This document shows, piece after piece, positions 44,563-52,822 of a stretch of 64,000 nt of DNA (its first letter is position 1; each line of letters starts with the position of its first letter). The stretch is taken from NCBI RefSeq assembly GCF_900142515.1, contig NZ_FRBC01000006.1, positions 1 through 64,000 of the forward strand, in the 5' to 3' direction. The position numbers and the translations under genes were made by a program. The notes beneath the pieces are model-generated. The model made no database searches and was not told the origin of the DNA. It saw nothing but the letters and a program-made list of their open reading frames with translations. This DNA comes from Pseudoselenomonas ruminantium. Lineage in GTDB: Bacteria; Bacillota; Negativicutes; Selenomonadales; Selenomonadaceae.

Positions 44563-45303
44563 CTACATTCCATATATTTGTAAGATCTCATCCGTATAAG
44601 TACCATCGTCATTATGCACGATCAGCGGCGGCAGGACTTTGAGTCCCCCGGGGCTGGCCCCTACCACCGCTTCCAACAGCATCATATTCGGGGCCTTGCC
44701 CCATTTTGGCTGCACCATCTGCAAGCGTTTTATTTCCATCTGATGTTCATGAAGGGTAACGATGATCTCGCCCAGGCGCTCCGGCAGATGAACCATGCCA
44801 AAATGACCACCGAAACGCAAGGCATAACGAGCAGCCCTGCCCACATCCTTGAGAGTAGCGGTAAACTCATGCCTGGCCCGGGCCACACCGGAGAGTTTGT
44901 TGGCCTGACCCTCCCCCACGGGCCGATAAGGAGGATTGGCCAGTACCACATCAAAGGATTCTGCCTTATACAGATCCCGGATGGAACGGTAATCGCCCTC
45001 CTGCACAAAAATCTTTTCTTCCAGCTCATTAAGCCATACATTGCGCGCAGCAAGCCGGGCCATGACCGGATTCAGTTCCACCGCATCTACTCTGGCCACC
45101 TCATCAGCGATGATCAAGGGGATAACCCCCGTCCCCGTTCCTAATTCCAACACCTTATGACGAGATTTTAACGACAAAAAATGAGCCAGCAGCACGGCAT
45201 CCAGTGAGAAGCAGAATTCCTGCGTATTCTGGATGATATGCCGCCCGCTCTTCATTAAGTCGTCCAGCCGTTCATAAGGGCCTAAAACGACTTCTCTCAT
45301 CAA
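44563..45303 (-). CDS. trmN6: tRNA(Val) adenine-37 N6-methyltransferase-like protein (YabB/TrmN6)
   Basis: A 246-residue SAM-dependent methyltransferase with VLELGTGTGVIPL (SAM binding) and the N6-adenine motif VLANPPYRPVG. The N-terminal QNTQEFCFSLDAVLLA segment and gene order fit B. subtilis YabB/E. coli YfiC. It overlaps ricT by four bases. Confidence 0.88.
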   Translation of the reverse strand: MMREVVLGPYERLDDLMKSGRHIIQNTQEFCFSLDAVLLAHFLSLKSRHKVLELGTGTGVIPLIIADEVARVDAVELNPVMARLAARNVWLNELEEKIFVQEGDYRSIRDLYKAESFDVVLANPPYRPVGEGQANKLSGVARARHEFTATLKDVGRAARYALRFGGHFGMVHLPERLGEIIVTLHEHQMEIKRLQMVQPKWGKAPNMMLLEAVVGASPGGLKVLPPLIVHNDDGTYTDEILQIYGM

Positions 45304-46415
45304 TGTTTCTCCCGCTTGTCACGATTGCGCCGATCGCGCTTGCCATTGTTCTTCTGGCGATTCTCCCGGAAATTCCTCTGGCGGTTTTCCTTATTCTCCC
45401 GGTTTTCCCGATTGCCGCGATGCGAACGGTGGTTATTGTCACGACCTTCACGGGAAGACCGGCGTTCACGCCGCTCGTGACGTTTTTCCTGTCCGGAATT
45501 ATCATGGCCAAAGTCTTCAGCGATGATCCCTTCAGCCACTTTTTCCTGTTCTTCGTATGCAGCCATCAAAGTTGCAGCCAGACTGGTCTCTTCCTCGTCC
45601 TTTTCAATGACATCCTCCCAAGAGGCTACAATGGTACGACCATTATCCAGCAATATCGTAGCGGAACGGCGCTGCTGGTTCAGGGAAATGACCTTCCCCT
45701 CTCCCTCTACGGAAACGACACGGCTTCCCTGCGCCGGCGGTTGTATTTTCTTCTGCTGATGGGGACAATCCCCACCACAATAACAGTCATTCTCATATTT
45801 CAGGCAGCACATCAAGCGGCCGCAAATGCCGGAAATCTTCGTAGGATTGAGGGAGAGGTTCTGATCCTTGGCCATGCGGATGGATACAGGTTCAAAGTCC
45901 CCCAGGAAAGAAGCACAGCACAAAGGCCGGCCGCAACAACCAATCCCCCCCATAAACTTTGCTTCATCCCGAACGCCGATCTGGCGCAGCTCAATACGCG
46001 TACGGAAAACTGCGGCCAAGTCCTTCACCAGCTCACGGAAGTCAATACGCCCATCAGCAGTAAAGTAAAAAATGATCTTGTTCATGTCGAAGGTGTATTC
46101 CACCTCCACCAGCTTCATCGGCAGGCCATGAGCAGCAATCTTTTCCTCACAGATTCCATAAGCCTCTTTCTCTTTCGCCTTGTTTTCCGCGATACGGTGA
46201 ATATCCGAATCATTGGCAATGCGGTGTACTACCTTCAGCGGCAGCGTGATGTTTTCATCTTTCTCTTCACGGGGGCCAATCACCGTCTCACCGCATTCCA
46301 TCCCCCGGGCCGTTTCCACAATGACCCGATCGCCGATCTTGATATCCAGATGTCCCGGCGCAAAATAATAAATCTTGCCCGCCTTCTTGAAGCGGACACC
46401 GATAATTGTCTGCAT
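45300..46415 (-). CDS. ricT: RicT (YaaT/PSP1-domain) protein with a basic low-complexity tail
   Basis: A subunit of the Y-complex (RicA-RicF-RicT) that guides RNase Y and affects mRNA maturation in Bacillus. The 371-residue protein has the PSP1 domain (ARGMECGETVIGPREE to RVDFRELVKDLAAVF) and cysteines typical of the family (GGIGCCGRPLCCASF, CGRLMCCLKYEND). From about residue 305 it carries a tail of some 65 residues rich in Arg, Asn, Glu and Lys, with RENRENKENR repeats, longer than in Bacillus RicT. The tail may bind RNA. Confidence 0.93.
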   Translation of the reverse strand: MQTIIGVRFKKAGKIYYFAPGHLDIKIGDRVIVETARGMECGETVIGPREEKDENITLPLKVVHRIANDSDIHRIAENKAKEKEAYGICEEKIAAHGLPMKLVEVEYTFDMNKIIFYFTADGRIDFRELVKDLAAVFRTRIELRQIGVRDEAKFMGGIGCCGRPLCCASFLGDFEPVSIRMAKDQNLSLNPTKISGICGRLMCCLKYENDCYCGGDCPHQQKKIQPPAQGSRVVSVEGEGKVISLNQQRRSATILLDNGRTIVASWEDVIEKDEEETSLAATLMAAYEEQEKVAEGIIAEDFGHDNSGQEKRHERRERRSSREGRDNNHRSHRGNRENRENKENRQRNFRENRQKNNGKRDRRNRDKREKH

Positions 46416-46459
46416 AAAAGTCTCCTAATATCTATATTAATCTGCCCTAGTGCCAAACA

Positions 46460-47458
46460 CTAGCAACAGTCCTTCAACCGAATAAAAAAGCCTTCCAGCT
46501 GCAGGCGCAGATTAACATTGGCCTGCAGGCGGCGTGTGATTTCCCTGGTTTCGGCCAGCATGGCAAAAAGCTGTTCCGGCGAAAACTGCGCCAGCCTTCC
46601 AGCCAGCTGTGCCCGTAAATCATCATTATACAGGAGGGGACTCGCACCATCTGCATAAAGGAGCAGCATATCCCTGAGCAGCATATTGAAATACTGCACC
46701 CATTCACTCAATTTTTCCTGCTCCATTTCGCCCATGGCAGCCGCCTCTTTCCACACCTGAGTCATGGTAAGTTCCGGCAACTGGTCCAGGAAGCGCAAGG
46801 CATCATCCCGCAGTTCCAACCCGCCACGGGCACTTAGTTGCAAAGCCTGCCCCAAACTTCCATCAGCCAGAGTCGCGAGTTTCTCCACCAGGTTTCCGGG
46901 CACCTGCCGTCGGGACAGTTCTGCCTTCATCTCCTCCACAGTCAATGTGCCAAAGGACATCGGCATGCAGCGGGATACAATGGTATCCAGAAGGCTGCTG
47001 CGGTCATGAGCAAGCAAAATGAATGTCACCTGCCCTTCCGGCTCCTCCAAAGTCTTCAAGAGGCTATTCGCGGCCGGTTCATTCATGGTGTCTGCATCAT
47101 CTATGAGCACCACACGCCGCCCAGCCTGCACAGCGGAACGGGAGACCACCGTCTGCATCTCCCGGATGGCTTCAATCCGGATGATGCGGTTGGATCTGCC
47201 CCGCACCTCCGGCAAAAGCTCGTAATAATCAGGATGGGTGCCCGCCGCCATCGCCCGGCAATTATCACAAACACCACAGGGGGCATTTTCATGACCACAG
47301 AGGATTGCCGCCGCCAAAATCTGGCCAACCAGTTTTTTGCCGATTCCTGCTTTCCCCGTAAACAGCAAGGCATGAGGAAGCCGCCCTTCCGCAAGGAGCG
47401 TCTTCAGTTCCCGTATTTCATTGCCATGCCCTGTAATGGCTGCCCAATCAACTTCCAC
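46460..47458 (-). CDS. holB: DNA polymerase III delta' subunit
   Basis: Clamp-loader subunit, 332 residues. It has HALLFTGKAGIGKKLVGQIL (modified Walker A), the zinc-binding CGHENAPCGVCDNC, VLIDDADTMNEPAANSLLK, and TLEEPEGQVTFIL. It is between yaaR and ricT, the usual Firmicute order (yaaR-holB-yaaT). Confidence 0.94.
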   Translation of the reverse strand: MEVDWAAITGHGNEIRELKTLLAEGRLPHALLFTGKAGIGKKLVGQILAAAILCGHENAPCGVCDNCRAMAAGTHPDYYELLPEVRGRSNRIIRIEAIREMQTVVSRSAVQAGRRVVLIDDADTMNEPAANSLLKTLEEPEGQVTFILLAHDRSSLLDTIVSRCMPMSFGTLTVEEMKAELSRRQVPGNLVEKLATLADGSLGQALQLSARGGLELRDDALRFLDQLPELTMTQVWKEAAAMGEMEQEKLSEWVQYFNMLLRDMLLLYADGASPLLYNDDLRAQLAGRLAQFSPEQLFAMLAETREITRRLQANVNLRLQLEGFFIRLKDCC

Positions 47459-47475
47459 TGCTCACAACTCTCTAA

Positions 47476-47928
47476 CTACATATACAAATCCACCAGCATC
47501 CCGCGGATGGCATCATGGCTGGCAATGATATTCAGCTGATCCGCCTGTCCCAGACGAATCCGCTCTGCCATTTCCTCCAGTTTCTTATCCACCTTACGCA
47601 CGGTGGTATAAACCTTCTGGCGCCCCATACGATCCCATCCCGCCTGACTGTGCAGGGCATACATGCGATTTACAGCTTCTCCCACAAAGTTTTTGATCAG
47701 CGTACGATAGGATTTCAACTCATCATAAGTAGGTGTCTTAGACAGCCGTGCTCCTTGCTCGTCAATCTGCTTCAACAGCTTATCCAATTGCTCACCAGAG
47801 AGGCTGTCTTCCTGCTCTAAAAGCTCCATGCTGAATTCCGTGTCGCCGCCTTCCACCCGGTCATCACGCCCCACAGAACGTGTAAAGGTTGTTTCCTGAG
47901 TAGTACGGACATCAACTTTCAATGGCAT
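47476..47928 (-). CDS. YaaR-like protein (DUF327)
   Basis: A 150-residue helical protein, starting at MPLKVDVRTTQETTF; the open frame begins nine codons earlier. LTGEQLDKLLKQIDEQGARL-like and YRTLIKNFVGEAVNRMYAL segments match DUF327 proteins located upstream of holB in Firmicutes. The function is unknown. Confidence 0.8.
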   Translation of the reverse strand: MPLKVDVRTTQETTFTRSVGRDDRVEGGDTEFSMELLEQEDSLSGEQLDKLLKQIDEQGARLSKTPTYDELKSYRTLIKNFVGEAVNRMYALHSQAGWDRMGRQKVYTTVRKVDKKLEEMAERIRLGQADQLNIIASHDAIRGMLVDLYM

Positions 47929-48004
47929 ATTCATCACCCGCTTCGCTTTTCTCACACTTAGCTATAATAAATTATAACGTCTAAAGGATGAATATGCAAC
48001 AAAA

Positions 48005-48031
48005 AGCCGCCTCCAAAAAAGGAGACGGTCT
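48005..48031 (-). terminator. Terminator after the small exported protein gene
   Basis: AGACCGTCTCC-TTTTTT-GGAGGCGGCT on the minus strand (one bulge, one G-T), followed by TTTTTG. Confidence 0.7.
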
Positions 48032-48045
48032 GCTTATCTCACCAA

Positions 48046-48369
48046 TCAGTTATGGCGATACTTATGCTTCTCGTAATCAGCTTTTACATTGCGCACAACA
48101 CGGTCATGGCGCTTCTGTTCTTTTTTGATTGCCTTTTCATATTCCTTTTCGGAAATCTCACCCTTGCGCTTCTTATACTTCAAGGCACGAACATTCTGCT
48201 CATGAATGCGGTCTTCCTCTTTCAGTTCATGGCTGTACTTATTGTGCGTGCCATCCGAAAAAGCCGGCTTGGCAGCAGCTTCCGTTACAGAGGACATAGC
48301 CACACCAGCAAAGCCAAAGCTCATCACACCAGCCAAAGCCAAAGCTACAACTTTCTTACGCTTTTCCAT
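48046..48369 (-). CDS. Small exported helical protein
   Basis: A 107-residue protein with a signal peptide (MEKRKKVVALALAGVMSFGF, cleavage after VTEAAA). The mature 78 residues are highly charged (many Lys, Glu, Arg, His) and predicted helical, with no cysteine. The size and charge are like those of CpxP/Spy-type periplasmic proteins, but the LTxxQ motif of that family is not seen. The promoter region has three 11-bp direct repeats (48442-48471), so control by a response regulator is possible. Confidence 0.65.
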   Translation of the reverse strand: MEKRKKVVALALAGVMSFGFAGVAMSSVTEAAAKPAFSDGTHNKYSHELKEEDRIHEQNVRALKYKKRKGEISEKEYEKAIKKEQKRHDRVVRNVKADYEKHKYRHN

Positions 48370-48415
48370 AAACATTTTATCTACCCCTTCATCCTAAATT
48401 CACATTTATGGGGTT

Positions 48416-48471
48416 AATATACCGCAAAAATCTATGATTGTCATTAGAATTTGATTAGAATTTGATTAAAA
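48416..48471 (-). promoter_or_regulatory. Promoter with three 11-bp direct repeats
   Basis: On the minus strand, ATGACA, 17 bp, TATATT lies 47 bp before the small exported protein gene. Overlapping and upstream of the -35 box are three repeats in 11-bp steps: TTTAATCAAAT, TCTAATCAAAT, TCTAATGACAA. Direct repeats with 11-bp period are typical of OmpR/PhoB-family binding sites. Confidence 0.5.
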
Positions 48472-48532
48472 AGGATAGCTGTTCCCTACCATTTGTCCCG
48501 GATGAATATTTTGTATACATAGATTTTGCCCA

Positions 48533-48561
48533 TTGACAAGACAGCCTTTGCCCTATATAAT
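48533..48561 (+). promoter_or_regulatory. amtB promoter
   Basis: TTGACA, 17 bp, TATAAT: an exact consensus promoter 195 bp before amtB. Its strength suggests that control is mostly exerted downstream, in the leader RNA. Confidence 0.8.
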
Positions 48562-48578
48562 GGCCTCATAAGCAAACA

Positions 48579-48690
48579 GGACAACGTAGTCCCAGAGTAT
48601 CAGGTACCGGATACTTTGGGACTTTTATGTTTTCAGGACAATGGCGTCCATAGTGCAGAACTCTCCCTGCGCTATGGACGCTTTCTGTTT
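48579..48690 (+). promoter_or_regulatory. amtB leader with two tandem hexaloop-hairpin/terminator modules
   Basis: Module 1: hairpin GGAC-AACGTA-GTCC (48579-48592) overlaps the left arm of terminator 1 (48588-48623, 14 bp with one G-T, then TTTATGTTTT). Module 2: hairpin GGAC-AATGGC-GTCC (48636-48649) overlaps terminator 2 (48644-48681, 15 bp with one G-T, then TTTCTGTTT). In both six-base loops position 1 is A and position 4 is G, the signature of RNA sites bound by ANTAR-domain antiterminators (known from AmiR, NasR, EutV). The small hairpin and the terminator cannot form together. No ANTAR gene is in the window. Confidence 0.65.
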
Positions 48691-48755
48691 GCAGGACTTA
48701 TCCAGATGCAAAATGTTTCAAAATGCAATCGCAACTAGGGAAAGGATGTTTTATT

Positions 48756-50069
48756 ATGATTGATACTGGCGATACGGCCTGGGTACTCATTAGTGCCGCC
48801 CTGGTCTTCATCATGACTCCCGGTCTGGCCTTCTTCTATGGAGGCATGGTGCGCAGCAAGAACGTGCTCACCACCATTATGCAGAGTTTCTTTGTGCTGG
48901 CGATGGTTTCTGTGGAATTCATCGTTCTGGGCTATACCATGGCCTTTGGCCCTGACGTCAACGGCTTCATCGGCAGCCTCGACAAACTCGGTCTTGCCGG
49001 CGTCGGACTGCAGGTGCTGGAAGGCAGCACCATTCCGGAACTGGCTTTCGTAGCCTTCCAGTGCATGTTCGCCGCGCTGACGCCAGCCCTTATCACTGGT
49101 GCCTTTGCCGAACGCATGAAATTTGCCGCCTTTGCGGTCTTCATCCTGCTCTGGGCCATCTTCATCTATAATCCCATGGCACATTGGGTATGGGGCGGCG
49201 GTTTCCTGGCCGAGCTCGGTGCCCTGGATTTTGCCGGCGGCCTCGTCATCCACATCCTCTCCGGTGTATCGGGCCTTACCATCTGCCTGCTTCTTGGCAA
49301 ACGCCATGGCTATCAGCATACGGCCATGCTGCCCCATAATCTTCCCATGACGGTTCTCGGTGCTACTCTCCTCTGGTTCGGCTGGTTCGGCTTCAATGCC
49401 GGCAGCGCTCTTGGCGCCAACGCTTTGGCTGCCAATGCTTTCGTTACCACGCAGGCCGCTGCCGCTGCCGCTGCTGTTTCCTGGGTACTGACTGAATGGA
49501 AACTCAACGGCAAGCCCACCATCCTCGGTGCTGTTTCCGGCTGTGTGGCTGGTCTTGTGGCCATCACCCCGGCTGCCGGTTTCGTCACGCCGATGCCTGC
49601 CGTGCTGATTGGTCTGATTGGCGGCGTTGTCTGCTACTTCGCCGTTGCTGTCCTCAAAGAAAAACTCGGTTATGATGATTCCCTTGACGCCTTCGGCGTT
49701 CATGGCATCGGTGGCACCTGGGGTGCCATCGCCACGGGCCTCTGGGCCACCACGGAAGTCAATCCGGACGGTGCCAACGGCCTCTTCTATGGTGACACTC
49801 ATCTCTTCATCGCTCAGCTCATCTCCATCGTTGTGGCTTACGCTCTGGCCATTGCCGGTTCCTTCGTCCTCTATCAGCTCGTGCACTACTTTATGGAAAC
49901 CCGTGCTGATGAAGCCGAAGAACTCACAGGCCTCGATATCGTCGAACACGGCGAACGCGGCTATACCCGTGGTGTACTGACCTCCAGCCCGCTCCTCGGT
50001 TCCTTTGAGACCTCCAGCGAAATGCTGGCCAACACCGTAATGCAGATGAATATGGCAGAGAAAGGATGA
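48756..50069 (+). CDS. amtB: Ammonium transporter AmtB
   Basis: Trimeric inner-membrane ammonium channel, 437 residues with eleven hydrophobic segments. Family motifs are present: FFYGGMVRSKNVL, NPMAHWVWGGGFLA (first pore His), WFGWFGFNAGSALGANA, and DAFGVHGIGGTWGA (second pore His). The ATG at 48756 has AAAGGA nine bases upstream; the open frame starts 11 codons earlier inside the leader. glnK follows with a small gap, the usual pairing. Transcription is probably controlled by the leader. Confidence 0.97.
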   Translation: MIDTGDTAWVLISAALVFIMTPGLAFFYGGMVRSKNVLTTIMQSFFVLAMVSVEFIVLGYTMAFGPDVNGFIGSLDKLGLAGVGLQVLEGSTIPELAFVAFQCMFAALTPALITGAFAERMKFAAFAVFILLWAIFIYNPMAHWVWGGGFLAELGALDFAGGLVIHILSGVSGLTICLLLGKRHGYQHTAMLPHNLPMTVLGATLLWFGWFGFNAGSALGANALAANAFVTTQAAAAAAAVSWVLTEWKLNGKPTILGAVSGCVAGLVAITPAAGFVTPMPAVLIGLIGGVVCYFAVAVLKEKLGYDDSLDAFGVHGIGGTWGAIATGLWATTEVNPDGANGLFYGDTHLFIAQLISIVVAYALAIAGSFVLYQLVHYFMETRADEAEELTGLDIVEHGERGYTRGVLTSSPLLGSFETSSEMLANTVMQMNMAEKG

Positions 50070-50074
50070 GCGCC

Positions 50075-50455
50075 ATGCTGACAAAAATCGAAATCATCAC
50101 CCGTTCCACGAAATTAGACGACCTGCTGCGGGCTTTGAACAAAATAGGCGTCTTGGGCATCACCGTCAGCCAGGTATTCGGCTGCGGTCTGTCCAAGGGA
50201 CATCAGGAAGTCTACCGCGGCAAGACATACGATGTCAAGCTTGTCCCCAAGATAAAGGTGGAAACCGTCGTTTCCGAAATTCCTGTAGATAAGGTGCTCG
50301 ACACCTGCGAGCGCGTCCTGCGCACCGGCCACTTCGGTGACGGCAAGATCTTCGTCACCGAGCTGTCCGATGCGGTCCGCATCCGCACCGGCCAGCACGG
50401 TGATGATGCCATCCGGGATATTCCCGGCGAAGCCAAAGAACAGGCTAGTGCCTGA
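50075..50455 (+). CDS. glnK: PII signal protein (GlnK/GlnB)
   Basis: Trimeric sensor of 2-oxoglutarate, ATP/ADP and nitrogen state that blocks AmtB when nitrogen is plentiful. It has 126 residues. The T-loop EVYRGKTYDVKLVPK keeps the tyrosine that is uridylylated in some species, and the B-loop and C-loop parts TGHFGDGKIFV and VRIRTGQHGDDAI are intact. I prefer the ATG at 50075, eight bases after AAAGGA; the one at 50066 overlaps the amtB stop and is too close to the ribosome site. Confidence 0.96.
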   Translation: MLTKIEIITRSTKLDDLLRALNKIGVLGITVSQVFGCGLSKGHQEVYRGKTYDVKLVPKIKVETVVSEIPVDKVLDTCERVLRTGHFGDGKIFVTELSDAVRIRTGQHGDDAIRDIPGEAKEQASA

Positions 50456-50460
50456 TCATA

Positions 50461-50488
50461 AAGGAGCGGTCTTCCAAGACCGCTCCTT
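50461..50488 (+). terminator. Terminator after amtB-glnK
   Basis: AAGGAGCGGTCTT-CC-AAGACCGCTCCTT, perfect 13-bp stem, followed by TTCTT. Bidirectional use with the convergent gene is possible. Confidence 0.85.
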
Positions 50489-50491
50489 TTC

Positions 50492-51169
50492 TTATGCCCA
50501 TATGATATTCTTTGCCCCTGTCGGCACTTTCACCTGCGCATTGTAGGCAATACTCTTGGCCGTAGCATCGGCCACCTCTTCCGGAGTCGCTTCGGGATTG
50601 CGGCGGATTTCGTAGACACCATGTGAAGCCTGCTTGATGGCATAGGACTGCGGGGTATGGAACTGCAGTTCCGTCTTTACCCCGGCAGGACTCAGCAGCT
50701 GCACATTGATGCCCTGATAGAACTTGCCGCCCCAGGCATTGCGGAATTTCAGCACTTCGTAACCGCTGGCCGTCAACTTTTCCATGGCTTCCGGCACGCG
50801 CCGACTGTAGTCCTGTTCTTTTATCACCAAAGTATAGCGCAGTACATCGCTGATACCATCAGCGGCCTGCCCCAAATCCACATTATCCTTCACTGCATCG
50901 GTCAGGATTTTCTGCATCAGGCTGTCCTCGGCCTTGATGCGGTTCGTGAGACCGGTCAGATAAACGCCCTTTTGTTCCAGCGCACGCATATCCCGGGTGA
51001 CATCCGGCTCTGCTGCCTGCGCTTCGGCGATCAGGCTCTGAGCCAGCACGGTCATGGTCACTGCCACCACAGCCGTGATTTTGGTCAGGGATGCCCGCAT
51101 CTGCTGCAAGCGTATATTTTTCATGATATTGCTACTTATATTCTTACTGATTTTCTTCATCTGATTCAT
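50492..51169 (-). CDS. Exported protein with a RelA/SpoT-like domain
   Basis: A 225-residue protein with a long signal peptide (hydrophobic ITAVVAVTMTVLAQSLIAEA, cleavage after AQA at about residue 53). The mature part recalls the RelA/SpoT nucleotidyltransferase fold: D108 followed by LRYTLVI, a helix, GYEVLKFRNAW, YQGINVQL where synthetases have YRSLH-like sequence, and TELQFHTP where they have EIQIRT. Similar domains occur in secreted toxins and phage proteins. An exported (p)ppGpp synthetase would be odd because substrates are cytoplasmic, so another activity or a degenerate role is likely. The start follows TGGAGGA. Confidence 0.6.
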   Translation of the reverse strand: MNQMKKISKNISSNIMKNIRLQQMRASLTKITAVVAVTMTVLAQSLIAEAQAAEPDVTRDMRALEQKGVYLTGLTNRIKAEDSLMQKILTDAVKDNVDLGQAADGISDVLRYTLVIKEQDYSRRVPEAMEKLTASGYEVLKFRNAWGGKFYQGINVQLLSPAGVKTELQFHTPQSYAIKQASHGVYEIRRNPEATPEEVADATAKSIAYNAQVKVPTGAKNIIWA

Positions 51170-51289
51170 AATCTTGTTTCCTCCAGTCTTGCTTTACGCT
51201 AACCTTTGAACAAGATGAAGTATAACAAATGTAAATGAAAATATGATGATTGACTATGAAAACAACCTGAAGACAAACGCGATATCGTG

Positions 51290-52603
51290 TCACAGGATGT
51301 CAATATACTCGTGGTTCAATGCCTTGTTCATGCTGCGGACGGCACAGAACTTGCCACACATGCTGCAGGTCTCGCTATGGCCATCCTCCGGCATGCGGCT
51401 CGTGCGGATGGCTTGCGCAGTTTCCTTGTCCAGGGCACAGGCAAACTGTTTTTCCCAGTTGAGTTCCCGGCGGGCCGCAGCCATCTTATCATCCTGTTCC
51501 CGGGCACCGGGCAGGCCCTTGGCAATATCAGCGGCATGGGCGGCAATCTTGCTGGCAATGATTCCCTGCCGCACGTCTTCCAGATTCGGCAAAGCCAGAT
51601 GCTCTGCCGGCGTCACATAACAAAGGAAGGCCGCGCCATGCATGGCAGCCACCGCCCCGCCGATAGCTGCCGTGATATGGTCATAGCCCGGAGCGATATC
51701 CGTGACCAATGGCCCCAGCACATAGAACGGAGCACCGTGGCAAAGCGTCTTCTGGATTTCCATATTGGCCGCAATCTGATTGAGGGGTACATGACCCGGT
51801 CCTTCCACCATCACCTGCACATTGCGTTTCCAGGCGCGCTCCACCAGTTCACCAAGGCGGGAAAGCTCATCAATCTGACAGTTATCGGTGGCATCCGCCA
51901 GACACCCGGGACGGCAGGCATCCCCCAGCGAAATCGTCACATCATATTCCGCACAGATATCCAGGATTTCATCAAAATATTCATAGAAGGGATTTTCCTC
52001 CCCGGTCATGCTCATCCAGGCGAACACCAGACTGCCGCCCCGGCTCACGATATTCATCTTCCGGGACTGGCCGCGAATCTGCCGCACGGTATCCCGGGTA
52101 ATGCCACAATGCAACGTCACGAAATCCACGCCATCCTCAGCGTGCAGACGAATCACATCGAGGAAATCCTGTGCCGTAAGCTCCGCCAAATCACGCTGAT
52201 AGTGGATCACGCTGTCATAGATGGGCACCGTGCCAATCATCGCGGGACATTCGGCCACGAGCTTCTGCCGGAACGGCTGGGTGTTGCCATGACTGGACAG
52301 ATCCATGATGGATTCTGCCCCCAAGTCCACAGCACTCATGACCTTCTGCATCTCCAGATCATAATCCTTGCAATCCCGTGAAACACCCAGATTCACATTG
52401 ATTTTCGTCCGCAGCATGCTGCCCACGCCCTCAGGATCCAAAGCCTTATGCTTCTTGTTGGCACAGATGGCCACCTTGCCTTCGGCCACCAGCTGACGCA
52501 GTTTTTCCGGATCCATCCTTTCCTTCTGCGCCACGATTTCCATCTCCCGTGTCGTGATTCCCTTGCGGGCTGCATCCATCTGGGTTGTGTAATTAATGTT
52601 CAT
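51290..52603 (-). CDS. thiC: Phosphomethylpyrimidine synthase ThiC
   Basis: Converts aminoimidazole ribotide to hydroxymethylpyrimidine phosphate for thiamine, a radical SAM reaction. The 437-residue length is that of the short anaerobic type. The C-terminal CSMCGKFC (CX2CX4C) binds the cluster; [39 protein letters not shown] and [10 protein letters not shown] are conserved. The ATG at 52603 has AGGAGG upstream. Expression is under the TPP riboswitch at 52672-52747. Confidence 0.97.
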   Translation of the reverse strand: MNINYTTQMDAARKGITTREMEIVAQKERMDPEKLRQLVAEGKVAICANKKHKALDPEGVGSMLRTKINVNLGVSRDCKDYDLEMQKVMSAVDLGAESIMDLSSHGNTQPFRQKLVAECPAMIGTVPIYDSVIHYQRDLAELTAQDFLDVIRLHAEDGVDFVTLHCGITRDTVRQIRGQSRKMNIVSRGGSLVFAWMSMTGEENPFYEYFDEILDICAEYDVTISLGDACRPGCLADATDNCQIDELSRLGELVERAWKRNVQVMVEGPGHVPLNQIAANMEIQKTLCHGAPFYVLGPLVTDIAPGYDHITAAIGGAVAAMHGAAFLCYVTPAEHLALPNLEDVRQGIIASKIAAHAADIAKGLPGAREQDDKMAAARRELNWEKQFACALDKETAQAIRTSRMPEDGHSETCSMCGKFCAVRSMNKALNHEYIDIL

Positions 52604-52629
52604 CTGATAACCTCCTGCATAATAAAAAT

Positions 52630-52659
52630 GTGGATGAACTTTGAATAAAGTCCATCCAC
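52630..52659 (-). terminator. Terminator of the TPP riboswitch
   Basis: GTGGATGGACTTT-ATTC-AAAGTTCATCCAC on the minus strand, followed by ATTTTTATT, located between the aptamer and the thiC ribosome site. It is the expression platform: TPP binding should favour termination. Confidence 0.85.
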
Positions 52660-52671
52660 TATCTATCATCT

Positions 52672-52747
52672 TTCCCTACGTTGGCATTATCCAAATCAGG
52701 TTCGGTCGAAACGCACAGTTTCCTCTCAGCCCGTCTGCGAGCTCCCA
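52672..52747 (-). ncRNA. TPP riboswitch (THI element)
   Basis: On the minus strand the hallmark segments occur in order: GGGCTGAGAG, CGAACCTGA, TTTGGATAATGCC, AACGTAGGGAAAG. This is the thiamine pyrophosphate aptamer, directly before thiC. Confidence 0.95.
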
Positions 52748-52822
52748 TTCTATTCATTTTTGGTTATCCCACGGGGGAAATCTGCATTTATTCTAGCAGG
52801 TTTGCGAGGGAAATACAATAGT

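Noticed and set aside
48691-48715. Third hexaloop module in the amtB leader
   Set aside because: GCAGGACTTATCC resembles the start of the two modules, but the loop is four bases, lacks A1/G4 and no terminator follows.
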